Made by a program: the position numbers and the translations under genes. A DNA stretch of 64,000 nt. Origin: an uncultured Bacteroidales bacterium. GTDB lineage: Bacteria > Bacteroidota > Bacteroidia > Bacteroidales > F082. The notes beneath the pieces are model-generated. The model was not told the DNA's origin. It saw only the letters and a list, made by a program, of their open reading frames with translations, and did no database searches. Where the stretch lies: the NCBI GenBank assembly GCA_947303335.1, contig CAMYYB010000002.1, positions 1-64,000 of the forward strand. Reading direction: 5' to 3'. Positions 1 through 7,385 of the stretch are shown here, piece by piece (position 1 is the first letter of the stretch; each line of letters starts with the position of its first letter).

Positions 1-256
1 TACTTCATTTAGTGCTATAGTTAGTGCATTAAAAGTCGTCAAAATTACAACCTTCTTGGAAAGTACGCAAGAAAAAAATTCATTTTCGCTGTTTTTTTCT
101 TCTCCATTTTCCTATAATTGATTACAACATTTTGATATATAATAATTTATGCAAAACAGAAATTTTCATTTTTTTTCCACGTTTTTCCAATCTGAGGCAA
201 AAATCGAGCAATAAAGTTGAATTTTTCGGGTTGAATTGGAAGAAAACGGGGTTAAA
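1..256. other. AT-rich stretch without a recognisable gene
   Basis: I see no convincing coding sequence, RNA gene or repeat here. The stretch is rich in T and A runs and lies downstream of the minus-strand lipoprotein gene that ends at 257. It may hold the 3' end of that transcript. Confidence 0.5.
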
Positions 257-520
257 TTAGGAGAAAAACGGATTGCTCCGTTGCCTCCTACGCATTCTTT
301 CAGCGTGCCGCTTGTCCTGTTGAATCATTTTTTTGGTCTTTTTCGCCTGATGTTTATAGTGTGCCGACTTGGCCTGTTCGAACTGTTTTTTCGACTGTCT
401 TTCCATTCTCTCCATCTGACGCTCGGCCTTTCGCATCGCCCTTGTCTTGTTGGACGCACAGGAACTGAACAGCAGAAGCAGGCTCATCAACACAACAATG
501 AAAGTGGTTTTTCTACTCAT
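257..520 (-). CDS. small basic lipoprotein, unknown function
   Basis: This is an 87-residue protein with a lipoprotein signal: a basic start (MSRKTT), a hydrophobic stretch, and a lipobox LLFSSC with the cysteine near residue 20. The mature part is very rich in Lys, Arg and Gln, has heptad-like Met/Glu spacing, and ends in a run of Arg. A longer reading from 541 adds seven residues before the signal peptide, so I chose the internal Met as start. It is divergent from the lipoprotein gene at 601. I do not recognise the family; similar short Lys/Arg-rich lipoproteins occur in Bacteroidetes. A surface or periplasmic location follows from the signal only. Confidence 0.65.
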   Translation of the reverse strand: MSRKTTFIVVLMSLLLLFSSCASNKTRAMRKAERQMERMERQSKKQFEQAKSAHYKHQAKKTKKMIQQDKRHAERMRRRQRSNPFFS

Positions 521-600
521 ATCCGTATGATTTGGTCGCAAAAATAAGAAATTTTCCGCCCACCGTATACTTTCAGACGTGTTTTTTGCGTTACTTTGTC

Positions 601-1095
601 ATGATGAAAAACCGCATTTTACACCTATTAATATTAATAGCACTCCTGGCAACGCTGCAAAGCTGCGAGAAGTATCCGGAAAACCCCAACCGGCCCACTA
701 CGCCTTTCTCGTTCTCCATCTACCCTAACTTGCTTCAGTATCAAGAGATTAACTTTACCAGTGGATGGATTTATCTTACCTCTGAAGTGGAAAGCACCAG
801 TCGGGGAATCATCGTCTTCCGCCAAAGTCAGAACGAATTTCTGGCCTACGACCGTTTGCCCCCCAACGAGCCTAACGCCTGCACCGATAGCGAGGGGCAC
901 ACCACCCGACTCGTGGTCGATTTCCCCTTTGTGGTCGACCATTGCAACAACGCCTACTACAACATCCTGAACGGACAAATCATCGTCGCCGAGCCCGACA
1001 TGATTCCCAACTTCCCCACCGAGGGCGTTCCAGTCTACCCGCTTATCCAGTACCACACGCAGTACGACGGGAACAAATTGACCATATACAATTGA
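601..1095 (+). CDS. Rieske-fold-like lipoprotein
   Basis: This 164-residue protein has a lipoprotein signal (MMKNRILHLL..., lipobox LQSC). The mature part matches, from memory, a Bacteroidetes family of Rieske-like lipoproteins. These carry a 'YPNLLQYQEINFTSGWIY' type opening, a 'GIIVFRQ...FLAYDR' strand pair, cysteines in the two positions of a Rieske cluster-binding region (NACTD and DHCNN), and a closing 'YPL.QY.....G..L.IYN'. The canonical CxH...CxxH set is not intact: I see no clear His ligands. A 2Fe-2S cluster is therefore doubtful, and the fold may be structural only. The start was set at the Met directly before the signal; the upstream in-frame Met lacks one. A -7-like TTACTTTG sits just upstream (590-597). 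Confidence 0.6.
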   Translation: MMKNRILHLLILIALLATLQSCEKYPENPNRPTTPFSFSIYPNLLQYQEINFTSGWIYLTSEVESTSRGIIVFRQSQNEFLAYDRLPPNEPNACTDSEGHTTRLVVDFPFVVDHCNNAYYNILNGQIIVAEPDMIPNFPTEGVPVYPLIQYHTQYDGNKLTIYN

Positions 1096-1154
1096 TTTCC
1101 AAAGCTATAGATTACGATTGTTGAAAAATGTAGAAAAAGTGGAGACGGAAATCC

Positions 1155-1185
1155 TTGCAAGGTTTCACAGGTCGGACTACTTTTG
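1155..1185 (+). promoter_or_regulatory. orphan sigma-ABfr-type promoter
   Basis: CTTG (ending at 1157) and TACTTTTG (1178-1185) are separated by 20 bases, which fits the Bacteroides -33/-7 pattern. It points rightwards, but no plus-strand gene starts before the end of the opposing DAHP synthase gene. A transcript would run into the hairpin at 1226-1260. Confidence 0.45.
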
Positions 1186-1225
1186 CAGCGTAATCGTAAT
1201 ACTACCTCATTTTGTGCATACCCAT

Positions 1226-1260
1226 TGACGAAGCCTGCCCTTCGGGCGCAGGCTTTGTCA
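1226..1260. terminator. strong hairpin at the end of the DAHP synthase gene
   Basis: The arms TGACgAAGCCTGC and GCAGGCTTtGTCA (one G-T pair) close on a short CCTTCGGGC centre. It overlaps the stop codon of the minus-strand gene. There is no good T run on either side, so termination efficiency is uncertain; it may serve both strands. Confidence 0.55.
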
Positions 1261-2310
1261 GTCTTCCATCACCTGGGTCTGCCGCTCGATGGAAGCCTGA
1301 TGTATGGCCTCGAACACCTTATTTATTAATATAGGCGTCAGACCCATGCTTTCACCCACAGCGATATGGTCGTCGAGAATCTTTTTCCACCGGTCCATCT
1401 GCACCACAGTGACGTTGTGGCTTTTCTTGTATTCGCCAATCTGGTCGCTGACTTCCATACGTCGGGCCAGCAGTTGCAGCAACTCGCTGTCAATGTCATC
1501 TATCTCGCCGCGAAGTTCAGCAAGGTCGCGTTCCACATAATTTGAATGCTTCGAGCGGAAGCTCAGGTTGTCCAGCAGTTGTTTCAATTCATCCGGCGTG
1601 ATTTGCTGCCTGGCATCCGTCAACGCCGCATTGGGGTTGATGTGACACTCAATCATCAACCCGTCGGCGGCCAAGTCGAGGGCTTTCTGGGCTGTGGATT
1701 GCAGCAACTCACGATTGCCGCAGATATGGCTGACATCGGTGATGATAGGCACGTTGAGCCGTTGCGTCAGTTCAATCGGGATTTCCCACATCGGGAAGTT
1801 GCGGAAAGCGGTCTCCTTATAATAGGAGAAACCGCGATGCACCGCGACCAAGCGTTTCACCCCAACCTTCTGGAACCGCTCGAAAGCACCCATCCAAAGG
1901 TTCAAGTCGGGCGCGACGGGATTCTTGATGAGCACGGGGACATCCACACCTTTCAAGGCATCGGCCAGCTGCTGCACCGAGAAGGGGTTGACCACCGTGC
2001 GGGCTCCAATCCACAGGGCATCGACCTCATACTTCAGAGCCAGTTCCACATGATCGGGCGTAGCCACTTCGGTAGCGGTAGGCAGACCCGTTTCACGCTT
2101 GGCCTCACGGAGCCAGACGAGTCCCTGCTCTCCCCTACCCTCAAAGGCGTCAGGCCGGGTGCGGGGCTTCCAGACGCCGCCTCTCAGAAGCTTCACCTCC
2201 GGGATTTTTGCCAATTCACGGGCCGTTGCGAGAATTTGCTCCTCGCTTTCCACGCTGCAAGGACCAGCGATAATCAAGTGGTTGTATATCTGTGTTTCCG
2301 GGTGCGCCAT
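1258..2310 (-). CDS. bifunctional DAHP synthase / chorismate mutase
   Basis: This 350-residue enzyme fuses two shikimate-pathway activities. The N-terminal part (about residues 10-250) is a type I-beta DAHP synthase, which condenses phosphoenolpyruvate with erythrose 4-phosphate. Typical stretches are IAGPCSVES, LLRGGVWKPRT, LWIGARTVVNPF, VLIKNPV, VHRGF and ITDVSHICG. The C-terminal part (about 255-345) is an AroQ-type chorismate mutase with RGEIDDIDSELLQLLARRM and later Arg/Gln positions. This fusion is known in Bacteroidetes, where it links the first pathway step to prephenate supply. An upstream in-frame TTG at 2334 falls inside the promoter box, so the ATG at 2310 is the better start. It is monocistronic here, and end-product control via the mutase domain is likely by family. 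Confidence 0.92.
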   Translation of the reverse strand: MAHPETQIYNHLIIAGPCSVESEEQILATARELAKIPEVKLLRGGVWKPRTRPDAFEGRGEQGLVWLREAKRETGLPTATEVATPDHVELALKYEVDALWIGARTVVNPFSVQQLADALKGVDVPVLIKNPVAPDLNLWMGAFERFQKVGVKRLVAVHRGFSYYKETAFRNFPMWEIPIELTQRLNVPIITDVSHICGNRELLQSTAQKALDLAADGLMIECHINPNAALTDARQQITPDELKQLLDNLSFRSKHSNYVERDLAELRGEIDDIDSELLQLLARRMEVSDQIGEYKKSHNVTVVQMDRWKKILDDHIAVGESMGLTPILINKVFEAIHQASIERQTQVMED

Positions 2311-2331
2311 ATCATCTCTAATGTCAACGTG

Positions 2332-2339
2332 CAAAAATA
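2332..2339 (-). promoter_or_regulatory. -7 box TATTTTTG of the DAHP synthase gene
   Basis: Read on the minus strand, TATTTTTG is followed by CACG about 20 bases before the ATG at 2310. It overlaps the alternative TTG start and so rules that start out. Confidence 0.65.
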
Positions 2340-2370
2340 CGGCTTTTCGGCGGAAAAACTTCCACTAATC

Positions 2371-2402
2371 CTTGCAAAAATGGAAAAATTTATGTACTTT
2401 TG
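2371..2402 (+). promoter_or_regulatory. promoter in front of repeat element A
   Basis: CTTG (ends 2374), a 20-base spacer, and TACTTTTG (2395-2402) followed by CACC form a good Bacteroidetes promoter. The next gene (asnS) has its own promoter at 2754. This one therefore appears to drive the non-coding element at 2410-2700. Confidence 0.6.
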
Positions 2403-2409
2403 CACCATT

Positions 2410-2700
2410 GAATAGCGAAACCCCATCAGGCCACCTATGCTCTTGCAATCCTCTGTATTTCACCACATTACGACACGTCAATAGACTTGCATATCTATAC
2501 AGCAGGATAATTCGCTCATTCACAATACATTACAAGCAAAAACCCTATACCAACGCTATACCAAGTCTATACCAACGCTATAGGCGGGCTGAGGTAACTC
2601 TAAGGTAACTTTAAGGTAACACTGAGATACGTCCGAGATACGTCTCCACTGGGTCTCAGCAGACACCCTAACTACAGGCAGAAAACAGAAAGGGAAAAGA
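2410..2700 (+). repeat. intergenic element A with 11-bp-period tandem array
   Basis: This non-coding stretch holds CTATACAG (2495-2502), the box CTCATTCACAATACATTA (2515-2532) and a degenerate tandem array of exact 11-bp period at 2545-2687 (13 units). The units drift along the array: CTATACCAACG, CTATACCAAGT, CTATACCAACG, CTATAGGCGGG, CTGAGGTAACT, CTAAGGTAACT, TTAAGGTAACA, CTGAGATACGT, CCGAGATACGT, and so on to GGCAGAAAACA. A related element with the same box, box-to-array spacing and unit series lies at 61229-61522. Since 11 is not a multiple of 3, coding is unlikely. It could be a structured RNA, a protein-binding array or a mobile repeat; I do not know which. Confidence 0.8.
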
Positions 2701-2753
2701 TTGACATATCTTGTATTTTACAGCAAAAATGACAAACCATTGCTTTTTTTTCG

Positions 2754-2761
2754 TAACTTTG
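2754..2761 (+). promoter_or_regulatory. -7 box TAACTTTG of asnS
   Basis: TAACTTTG followed by CAC lies 39 bases before the asnS start, at the right distance for a short leader. It is the likely promoter for asnS and perhaps for rpoN and the kinase behind it. Confidence 0.65.
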
Positions 2762-2800
2762 CACTCAAATTATTACCGCCAATAAGAAAGACAACATACA

Positions 2801-4240
2801 ATGAAAAGAGTAGAGATCAAGCAAGCCTTGCAGATGCAAGCCTCTGACAATGAGATAACCGTAATGGGCTGGGTGCGTAACAAGCGCGGCAGCAAGAACG
2901 TGGCCTTCATCGCCCTCAACGACGGCTCGACCATCAACAACCTCCAACTGGTCATCGACCTGAACGTCATTCCCGAAGAAAACCTGGCTTTGATGCACGC
3001 CGGTGCCTCGCTTTGGGCTAAGGGCATTTTGGTCGCCTCGCAGGGCAGCGGACAGGCTGTCGAGCTTTCCGTGAAGGAAATCGGCCTGTTCGGTCCCGCC
3101 AATCCTGACGAATACCCGCTGCAACCCAAGAAGCACTCCTTGGAGTTCCTGCGCGACATCGCCCACCTGCGTTTCCGCACCAATACCTTCGGAGCCGTGA
3201 TGCGTCTGCGCCACGCTATGGTGTTCGCCATCCATAAGTTCTTCACTGAGAGAGGCTTCTACAATATCCATACGCCTTTGATTACCGCTTCGGATGCTGA
3301 GGGTGCCGGCGAAATGTTCCAAGTAACCACCCTTGACCTCAACAACATCCCTCGCGACGAGGAAGGCAAGATTGACTACAAGCAGGACTTCTTCGGCAAG
3401 TCGACCAACCTAACCGTGTCGGGTCAGCTGGAGGGTGAGTTGGCGGCAACGGCTTTGGGCAAGATTTACACCTTCGGTCCCACCTTCCGCGCCGAGAACT
3501 CCAACACCACACGCCACTTGGCCGAGTTCTGGATGATTGAGCCCGAAATGGCCTTCTACGACATCACCGACAACATGGACTTGGCCGAAGAGATGTTGAA
3601 ATACTTGATTCAGTACGCTTTGGACAACAACATGGACGACCTCCAGTTCCTCAGCAAGCGCCTGCAGGACGAAGAGAAGGGCAAGAAAGAGGAAGAAAAG
3701 TCGATGGAACTCATCAGCAAGCTGCACTTCGTTTTGGAACACGAGTTTGTCCGCCTGACCTACACCGAGGCCATCGACATCCTGCACAACTCCAACTACA
3801 ACAAGAAGGGCAAGTTCCAGTATCCCGTCAACGGCTGGGGTGTCGACCTTCAGTCGGAGCACGAGCGTTACCTCGTCGAGAAGCACTTCAAGAAGCCTGT
3901 CATCCTGACCGACTACCCGAAGGAAATCAAGGCTTTCTACATGAAGCAGAACGAAGACGGAAAGACTGTCCGCGCTATGGATGTGCTCTTCCCCGGCATC
4001 GGAGAGATTATCGGAGGCTCCGAGCGTGAGACCGACATCAACAAGCTGCTCAACCGTATGCACGAGGTCGGCATTCCTGAGGAATCCATGAACTGGTACT
4101 TGGACAGCCGCCGCTTCGGTTCGGTGCCCCACTCCGGCTACGGACTCGGCTTCGAGCGTCTGCTGCTCTTCATCACCGGAATGACCAACATCCGCGATGT
4201 TATCCCCTTCCCGCGTACACCTAAGAACTGCCTGTACTGA
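2801..4240 (+). CDS. asnS: asparaginyl-tRNA synthetase
   Basis: This 479-residue class IIb aminoacyl-tRNA synthetase charges tRNA-Asn with asparagine in the cytoplasm. The N-terminal OB-fold anticodon-binding domain is visible ([23 protein letters not shown]). The catalytic core follows, with motif 2 ([21 protein letters not shown]) and motif 3 ([21 protein letters not shown]), and the typical AsnRS end [10 protein letters not shown]. The length is normal for Bacteroidetes AsnRS. The chosen ATG gives the standard [10 protein letters not shown] start. rpoN follows 54 bases later with a small palindrome between them. Confidence 0.97.
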   Translation: MKRVEIKQALQMQASDNEITVMGWVRNKRGSKNVAFIALNDGSTINNLQLVIDLNVIPEENLALMHAGASLWAKGILVASQGSGQAVELSVKEIGLFGPANPDEYPLQPKKHSLEFLRDIAHLRFRTNTFGAVMRLRHAMVFAIHKFFTERGFYNIHTPLITASDAEGAGEMFQVTTLDLNNIPRDEEGKIDYKQDFFGKSTNLTVSGQLEGELAATALGKIYTFGPTFRAENSNTTRHLAEFWMIEPEMAFYDITDNMDLAEEMLKYLIQYALDNNMDDLQFLSKRLQDEEKGKKEEEKSMELISKLHFVLEHEFVRLTYTEAIDILHNSNYNKKGKFQYPVNGWGVDLQSEHERYLVEKHFKKPVILTDYPKEIKAFYMKQNEDGKTVRAMDVLFPGIGEIIGGSERETDINKLLNRMHEVGIPEESMNWYLDSRRFGSVPHSGYGLGFERLLLFITGMTNIRDVIPFPRTPKNCLY

Positions 4241-4256
4241 CCTTATTATGACATCC

Positions 4257-4275
4257 GGACGCATTCGATGCGTCC
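4257..4275. repeat. 8-bp-stem palindrome between asnS and rpoN
   Basis: GGACGCAT, a 3-base loop TCG, and ATGCGTCC form a perfect stem, followed by CTAC. There is no T run, so it is a weak terminator at best. It resembles dispersed palindromic repeats found in many genomes. I see no second copy in this window. Confidence 0.55.
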
Positions 4276-4294
4276 CTACAACCAATAATTGACA

Positions 4295-5803
4295 ATGCCT
4301 AATCAACGATTGACTCAAACCCAGCGGCAGGAGCTGAAGCTCTCGCCACAGCAGATACAGCTAATGAAGCTGATGCAACTGCCTTTAATCGAACTCGAAC
4401 AGCGCATCAAGGAGGAGATGGAAATCAACCCCGCCCTTGAGGACACACGAGAGAACGACTATGACGACAACGAGCCAATCGATAACGAGAACGACAACGA
4501 AACCGATAACGGGGAAAACGACGACTACAACGACGACGAGGTGGACTTCAGCAAGGACGATGAGTTTGACTTCAACGACTACCTGCCTGAAGAAGACCTT
4601 GACGACTACGCCTACAAGCTGCACACCAACAACTACAGCAGCGACGACGACCCCTACGAGTCACCCATCGTCAACGAAGAGACCTTCCAAGACTACCTGA
4701 ACCAACAGTTAGCCTATCACGACCTCACCGACGAGCAACTCATCATCGGGGAATACATCATCGGCAACCTGGATGACAACGGCTATCTGAGCCGCCCCAT
4801 CCTCAATATCGTTGATGATATGCTGTTCACGATGAACGTGGAGACCACTGAAGAGGAAGTGGCCAAGGTGTTGGCTATTGTGCAACAACTCGACCCGCCC
4901 GGTATCGCTGCCCGCGACCTGCAAGAATGCCTGCTGATACAGCTGAAGCGCTTGCAGGAAGACAATCCCTTCAAAGACTACAGCCTCTCCATCACCATCA
5001 TCAAGGACTTCTTTGAGGAATTCACCAAAAAGCACTACGACAAGATTGGCAAAAAACTGGAAGTCAGCAACCGCGAGCTGAAGCCCGCCCTCGATGAAAT
5101 CCTGAAACTCAATCCCAAGCCTGCCGACGCCTCCAACAACGCCACCAAAAACATCCACTACATCACCCCCGACTTCTTCGTCTTCATCAGAGACGGTAAA
5201 GTCGAGCTCTCCTTGGATGGACGCAATGCCCCTGAGCTTCACGTCAGCAAGCAGTACCTCAAGATGCTGGAAGACTTCTCGAAGAGCAAAGACTCGCGCA
5301 ACATGCAGGAAGCCGCCCTGTTTGTAAAGCAGAAAATCGATGCCGCCAAGTGGTTCATCGATGCCATCAACCAGAGGCAGAACACGCTGTATATCACCAT
5401 GAAAGCTATCATCGACATCCAAGAGGAGTATTTCCTCACCGGCGACGAGACCAAGCTCAAGCCCATGATCCTCAAGGACGTGGCCGACAAGGTAGGCTTG
5501 GACATCTCCACCATCTCCCGCGTGGCCAACAGCAAATACGTGCAAACCCCCTACGGCACCCATCTGCTCAAGTTCTTCTTCAGCGAAGGCATCACCAACA
5601 AGGAAGGCGAAGAAGTATCGACCCGCGAAATCAAAAAGATACTGAAAGACAGCGTAGACAACGAGGATAAATCCAACCCCATGACCGATGAGCAACTGAT
5701 GCTGGTGTTGAAAGAAAAAGGCTACCCTATCGCCCGCAGGACGGTGGCCAAATACAGGGAACAACTGGGGATCCCAGTAGGAAGAATGAGGAAAAAGATG
5801 TAA
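4295..5803 (+). CDS. rpoN: RNA polymerase sigma-54 factor
   Basis: This 502-residue sigma-54 directs RNA polymerase to -24/-12 promoters and needs enhancer-binding ATPases to open them. Region I is visible at the start (QRQELKLSPQQIQLMKLMQLPLIELEQRI, Gln/Leu-rich). The core-binding domain (about 125-300) and the DNA-binding part (DVADKVGLDISTISRVANSKYV) follow. The RpoN box ARRTVAKYRE is intact near residues 480-489. Region II (about 48-122) is unusually long and acidic, almost all Asp, Glu and Asn. The start was moved from a TTG at 4289 to the ATG at 4295, which gives the normal MPNQRL beginning. It lies between asnS and a sensor kinase and may share their transcript. No sigma-54 activator is seen in the window. 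Confidence 0.95.
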   Translation: MPNQRLTQTQRQELKLSPQQIQLMKLMQLPLIELEQRIKEEMEINPALEDTRENDYDDNEPIDNENDNETDNGENDDYNDDEVDFSKDDEFDFNDYLPEEDLDDYAYKLHTNNYSSDDDPYESPIVNEETFQDYLNQQLAYHDLTDEQLIIGEYIIGNLDDNGYLSRPILNIVDDMLFTMNVETTEEEVAKVLAIVQQLDPPGIAARDLQECLLIQLKRLQEDNPFKDYSLSITIIKDFFEEFTKKHYDKIGKKLEVSNRELKPALDEILKLNPKPADASNNATKNIHYITPDFFVFIRDGKVELSLDGRNAPELHVSKQYLKMLEDFSKSKDSRNMQEAALFVKQKIDAAKWFIDAINQRQNTLYITMKAIIDIQEEYFLTGDETKLKPMILKDVADKVGLDISTISRVANSKYVQTPYGTHLLKFFFSEGITNKEGEEVSTREIKKILKDSVDNEDKSNPMTDEQLMLVLKEKGYPIARRTVAKYREQLGIPVGRMRKKM

Positions 5804-5832
5804 TAATTCGCCTACAATCCCGTTAACTATAC

Positions 5833-7341
5833 GTGAAGAACAACTATTTCGCCAATAAGAAACGCTGGAAATGGGCATTGGCCATCGTCGCCTTGCTCAT
5901 TATCGGTCTGTCATTGTGGTACACCAATCACCTTGTGAAATCCATCGCCGAGCAGGAAATCAAGCAGGTAAGAATGTGGGCCGTTGCAATGGAGCAGAAC
6001 GCAGTAGCCATGAAGTCGACGGAAGAGTTCTTCAACAAAGTGAGCGACCAGGAGCAGCTGCGCGTCGACCTTTTGGCCAACGCCTATCGCCGTGTCATCG
6101 ACATCTCCTCCAACGAGAACACCGCCATCTATCTTGACATCATACGAAACAACATCAGCATCCCTTTGGTCATCACCGACACCCAGGACAACATTATCTT
6201 TTCGAGCAACCTACCCCCCGACCAGGAAGGAAAGAAGACCTTCGATGCCGAGATGATACAAGCCTATTCCAAGTTCCCGCCCATCAAGATTGATCCGGGA
6301 TATGGTACCGTTCAATGGCTCCACTATAACGAGTCGCTCATCTACACCGACTTGAAAGCTGTTTTGGAAGCCATGAGCGACCACTTTATGGAGGAAATCA
6401 CCCTCAACTCGATGGGAGTGCCCGTCATCGTGACCAATGAAGACCAAACGCAAATCCTCAGCTTCGGCAACCTCGACTCGCTGATGATGCAGGACACCAA
6501 CTTCGTCAGGCAACAGATTGCCATTATGCGCGACGAGAACGAACCGCTACAAATCGAGTTCATGAACAAGGGAAAGGCCTCCATCTTCTACCGCACCACC
6601 GACTTGGTACAGCAGATGCGCTTTTATCCTGTCATTCAGTTTGTTGTATTCGCATTGTTTCTATTGATTGCCTACCTGCTGTTCAGCTATGCCCGCCGCT
6701 CAGAGCAAAACCAAGTATGGGCCGGAATGGCAAAGGAGACCGCACACCAGTTGGGTACGCCCCTCTCCTCGCTGATGGGCTGGATTGAACTGATGAAGAT
6801 GCAGGAAGAGCCTTTCGTGGGTACTCACGAGATGGAAAAAGACATAGAACGCCTGCAAATTGTCACTGACCGTTTCTCGAAAATCGGCTCCATCCCCGTG
6901 TTGGAACCCACCGACATCATCTATCACATCCAAGACACGATGGACTACCTACAGAAGCGATTTTCCAAGAAGTTCGAGTTCGTGGTCAACCTGCCCGAGG
7001 GCGAGCTGGTGCTGCCGCTCATTCCCTCGTTGTTCCGCTGGGTGTTAGAAAACGTGACGAAAAACGCCATCGATGCTATGGGAGACCACGGAAAGGTGAC
7101 CTTGGACCTCATCGACGACGGCGACCATATCCACATCGACATCAGCGATACGGGCAAGGGCATCCCAAAGTCGAAAATCAAGCAAGTGTTCAATCCTGGC
7201 TACACCAGCAAGAAACGCGGCTGGGGTATGGGACTGAGCCTCGCCCGCCGCATCATCGAGGACTACCACAAAGGCAAGATATTCGTGAAATCCTCTGTTG
7301 TTGGCGAAGGAACAACATTCAGAATCACCCTGAAGAAATGA
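5833..7341 (+). CDS. membrane sensor histidine kinase
   Basis: This 502-residue kinase has a first membrane helix at about residues 13-32, a periplasmic sensor region to about 260, and a second helix (FYPVIQFVVFALFLLIAYLLF). A HisKA domain follows with the phospho-accepting His at about 305 (MAKETAHQLGTPLSSL). The HATPase domain has an N box (ENVTKNAIDAMG), G1 (DISDTGKGIP) and a G2-like stretch (GWGMGLSLARRII). It should autophosphorylate on signal. No response regulator is adjacent, so the partner is unknown. The start is GTG, 29 bases after rpoN; no ATG fits before the first helix. Its position suggests co-expression with rpoN. Confidence 0.85.
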   Translation: MKNNYFANKKRWKWALAIVALLIIGLSLWYTNHLVKSIAEQEIKQVRMWAVAMEQNAVAMKSTEEFFNKVSDQEQLRVDLLANAYRRVIDISSNENTAIYLDIIRNNISIPLVITDTQDNIIFSSNLPPDQEGKKTFDAEMIQAYSKFPPIKIDPGYGTVQWLHYNESLIYTDLKAVLEAMSDHFMEEITLNSMGVPVIVTNEDQTQILSFGNLDSLMMQDTNFVRQQIAIMRDENEPLQIEFMNKGKASIFYRTTDLVQQMRFYPVIQFVVFALFLLIAYLLFSYARRSEQNQVWAGMAKETAHQLGTPLSSLMGWIELMKMQEEPFVGTHEMEKDIERLQIVTDRFSKIGSIPVLEPTDIIYHIQDTMDYLQKRFSKKFEFVVNLPEGELVLPLIPSLFRWVLENVTKNAIDAMGDHGKVTLDLIDDGDHIHIDISDTGKGIPKSKIKQVFNPGYTSKKRGWGMGLSLARRIIEDYHKGKIFVKSSVVGEGTTFRITLKK

Positions 7342-7370
7342 AGAAAGGCGACCCATTGGCCGCCTTTCTT
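7341..7370. terminator. bidirectional terminator between convergent genes
   Basis: AAGAAAGGCG (7341-7350) and CGCCTTTCTT (7361-7370) form a 10-bp stem with a 10-base loop. It sits between the kinase stop and the stop of the minus-strand T9SS gene, and its arms are A-rich and T-rich as expected for both directions. Confidence 0.75.
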
Positions 7371-7385
7371 ATTATCTGAAAAGGA

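Noticed and set aside
1546-2415. Long plus-strand reading opposite the DAHP synthase gene
   Set aside because: It is antisense to a clear enzyme gene, and its peptide shows no domain, signal or typical composition. Similar long antisense readings occur opposite asnS, rpoN, the RND gene and others for the same codon-bias reason.
2545-2687. CRISPR array
   Set aside because: The 11-bp units have no spacers and drift in sequence; no cas genes are in the window.
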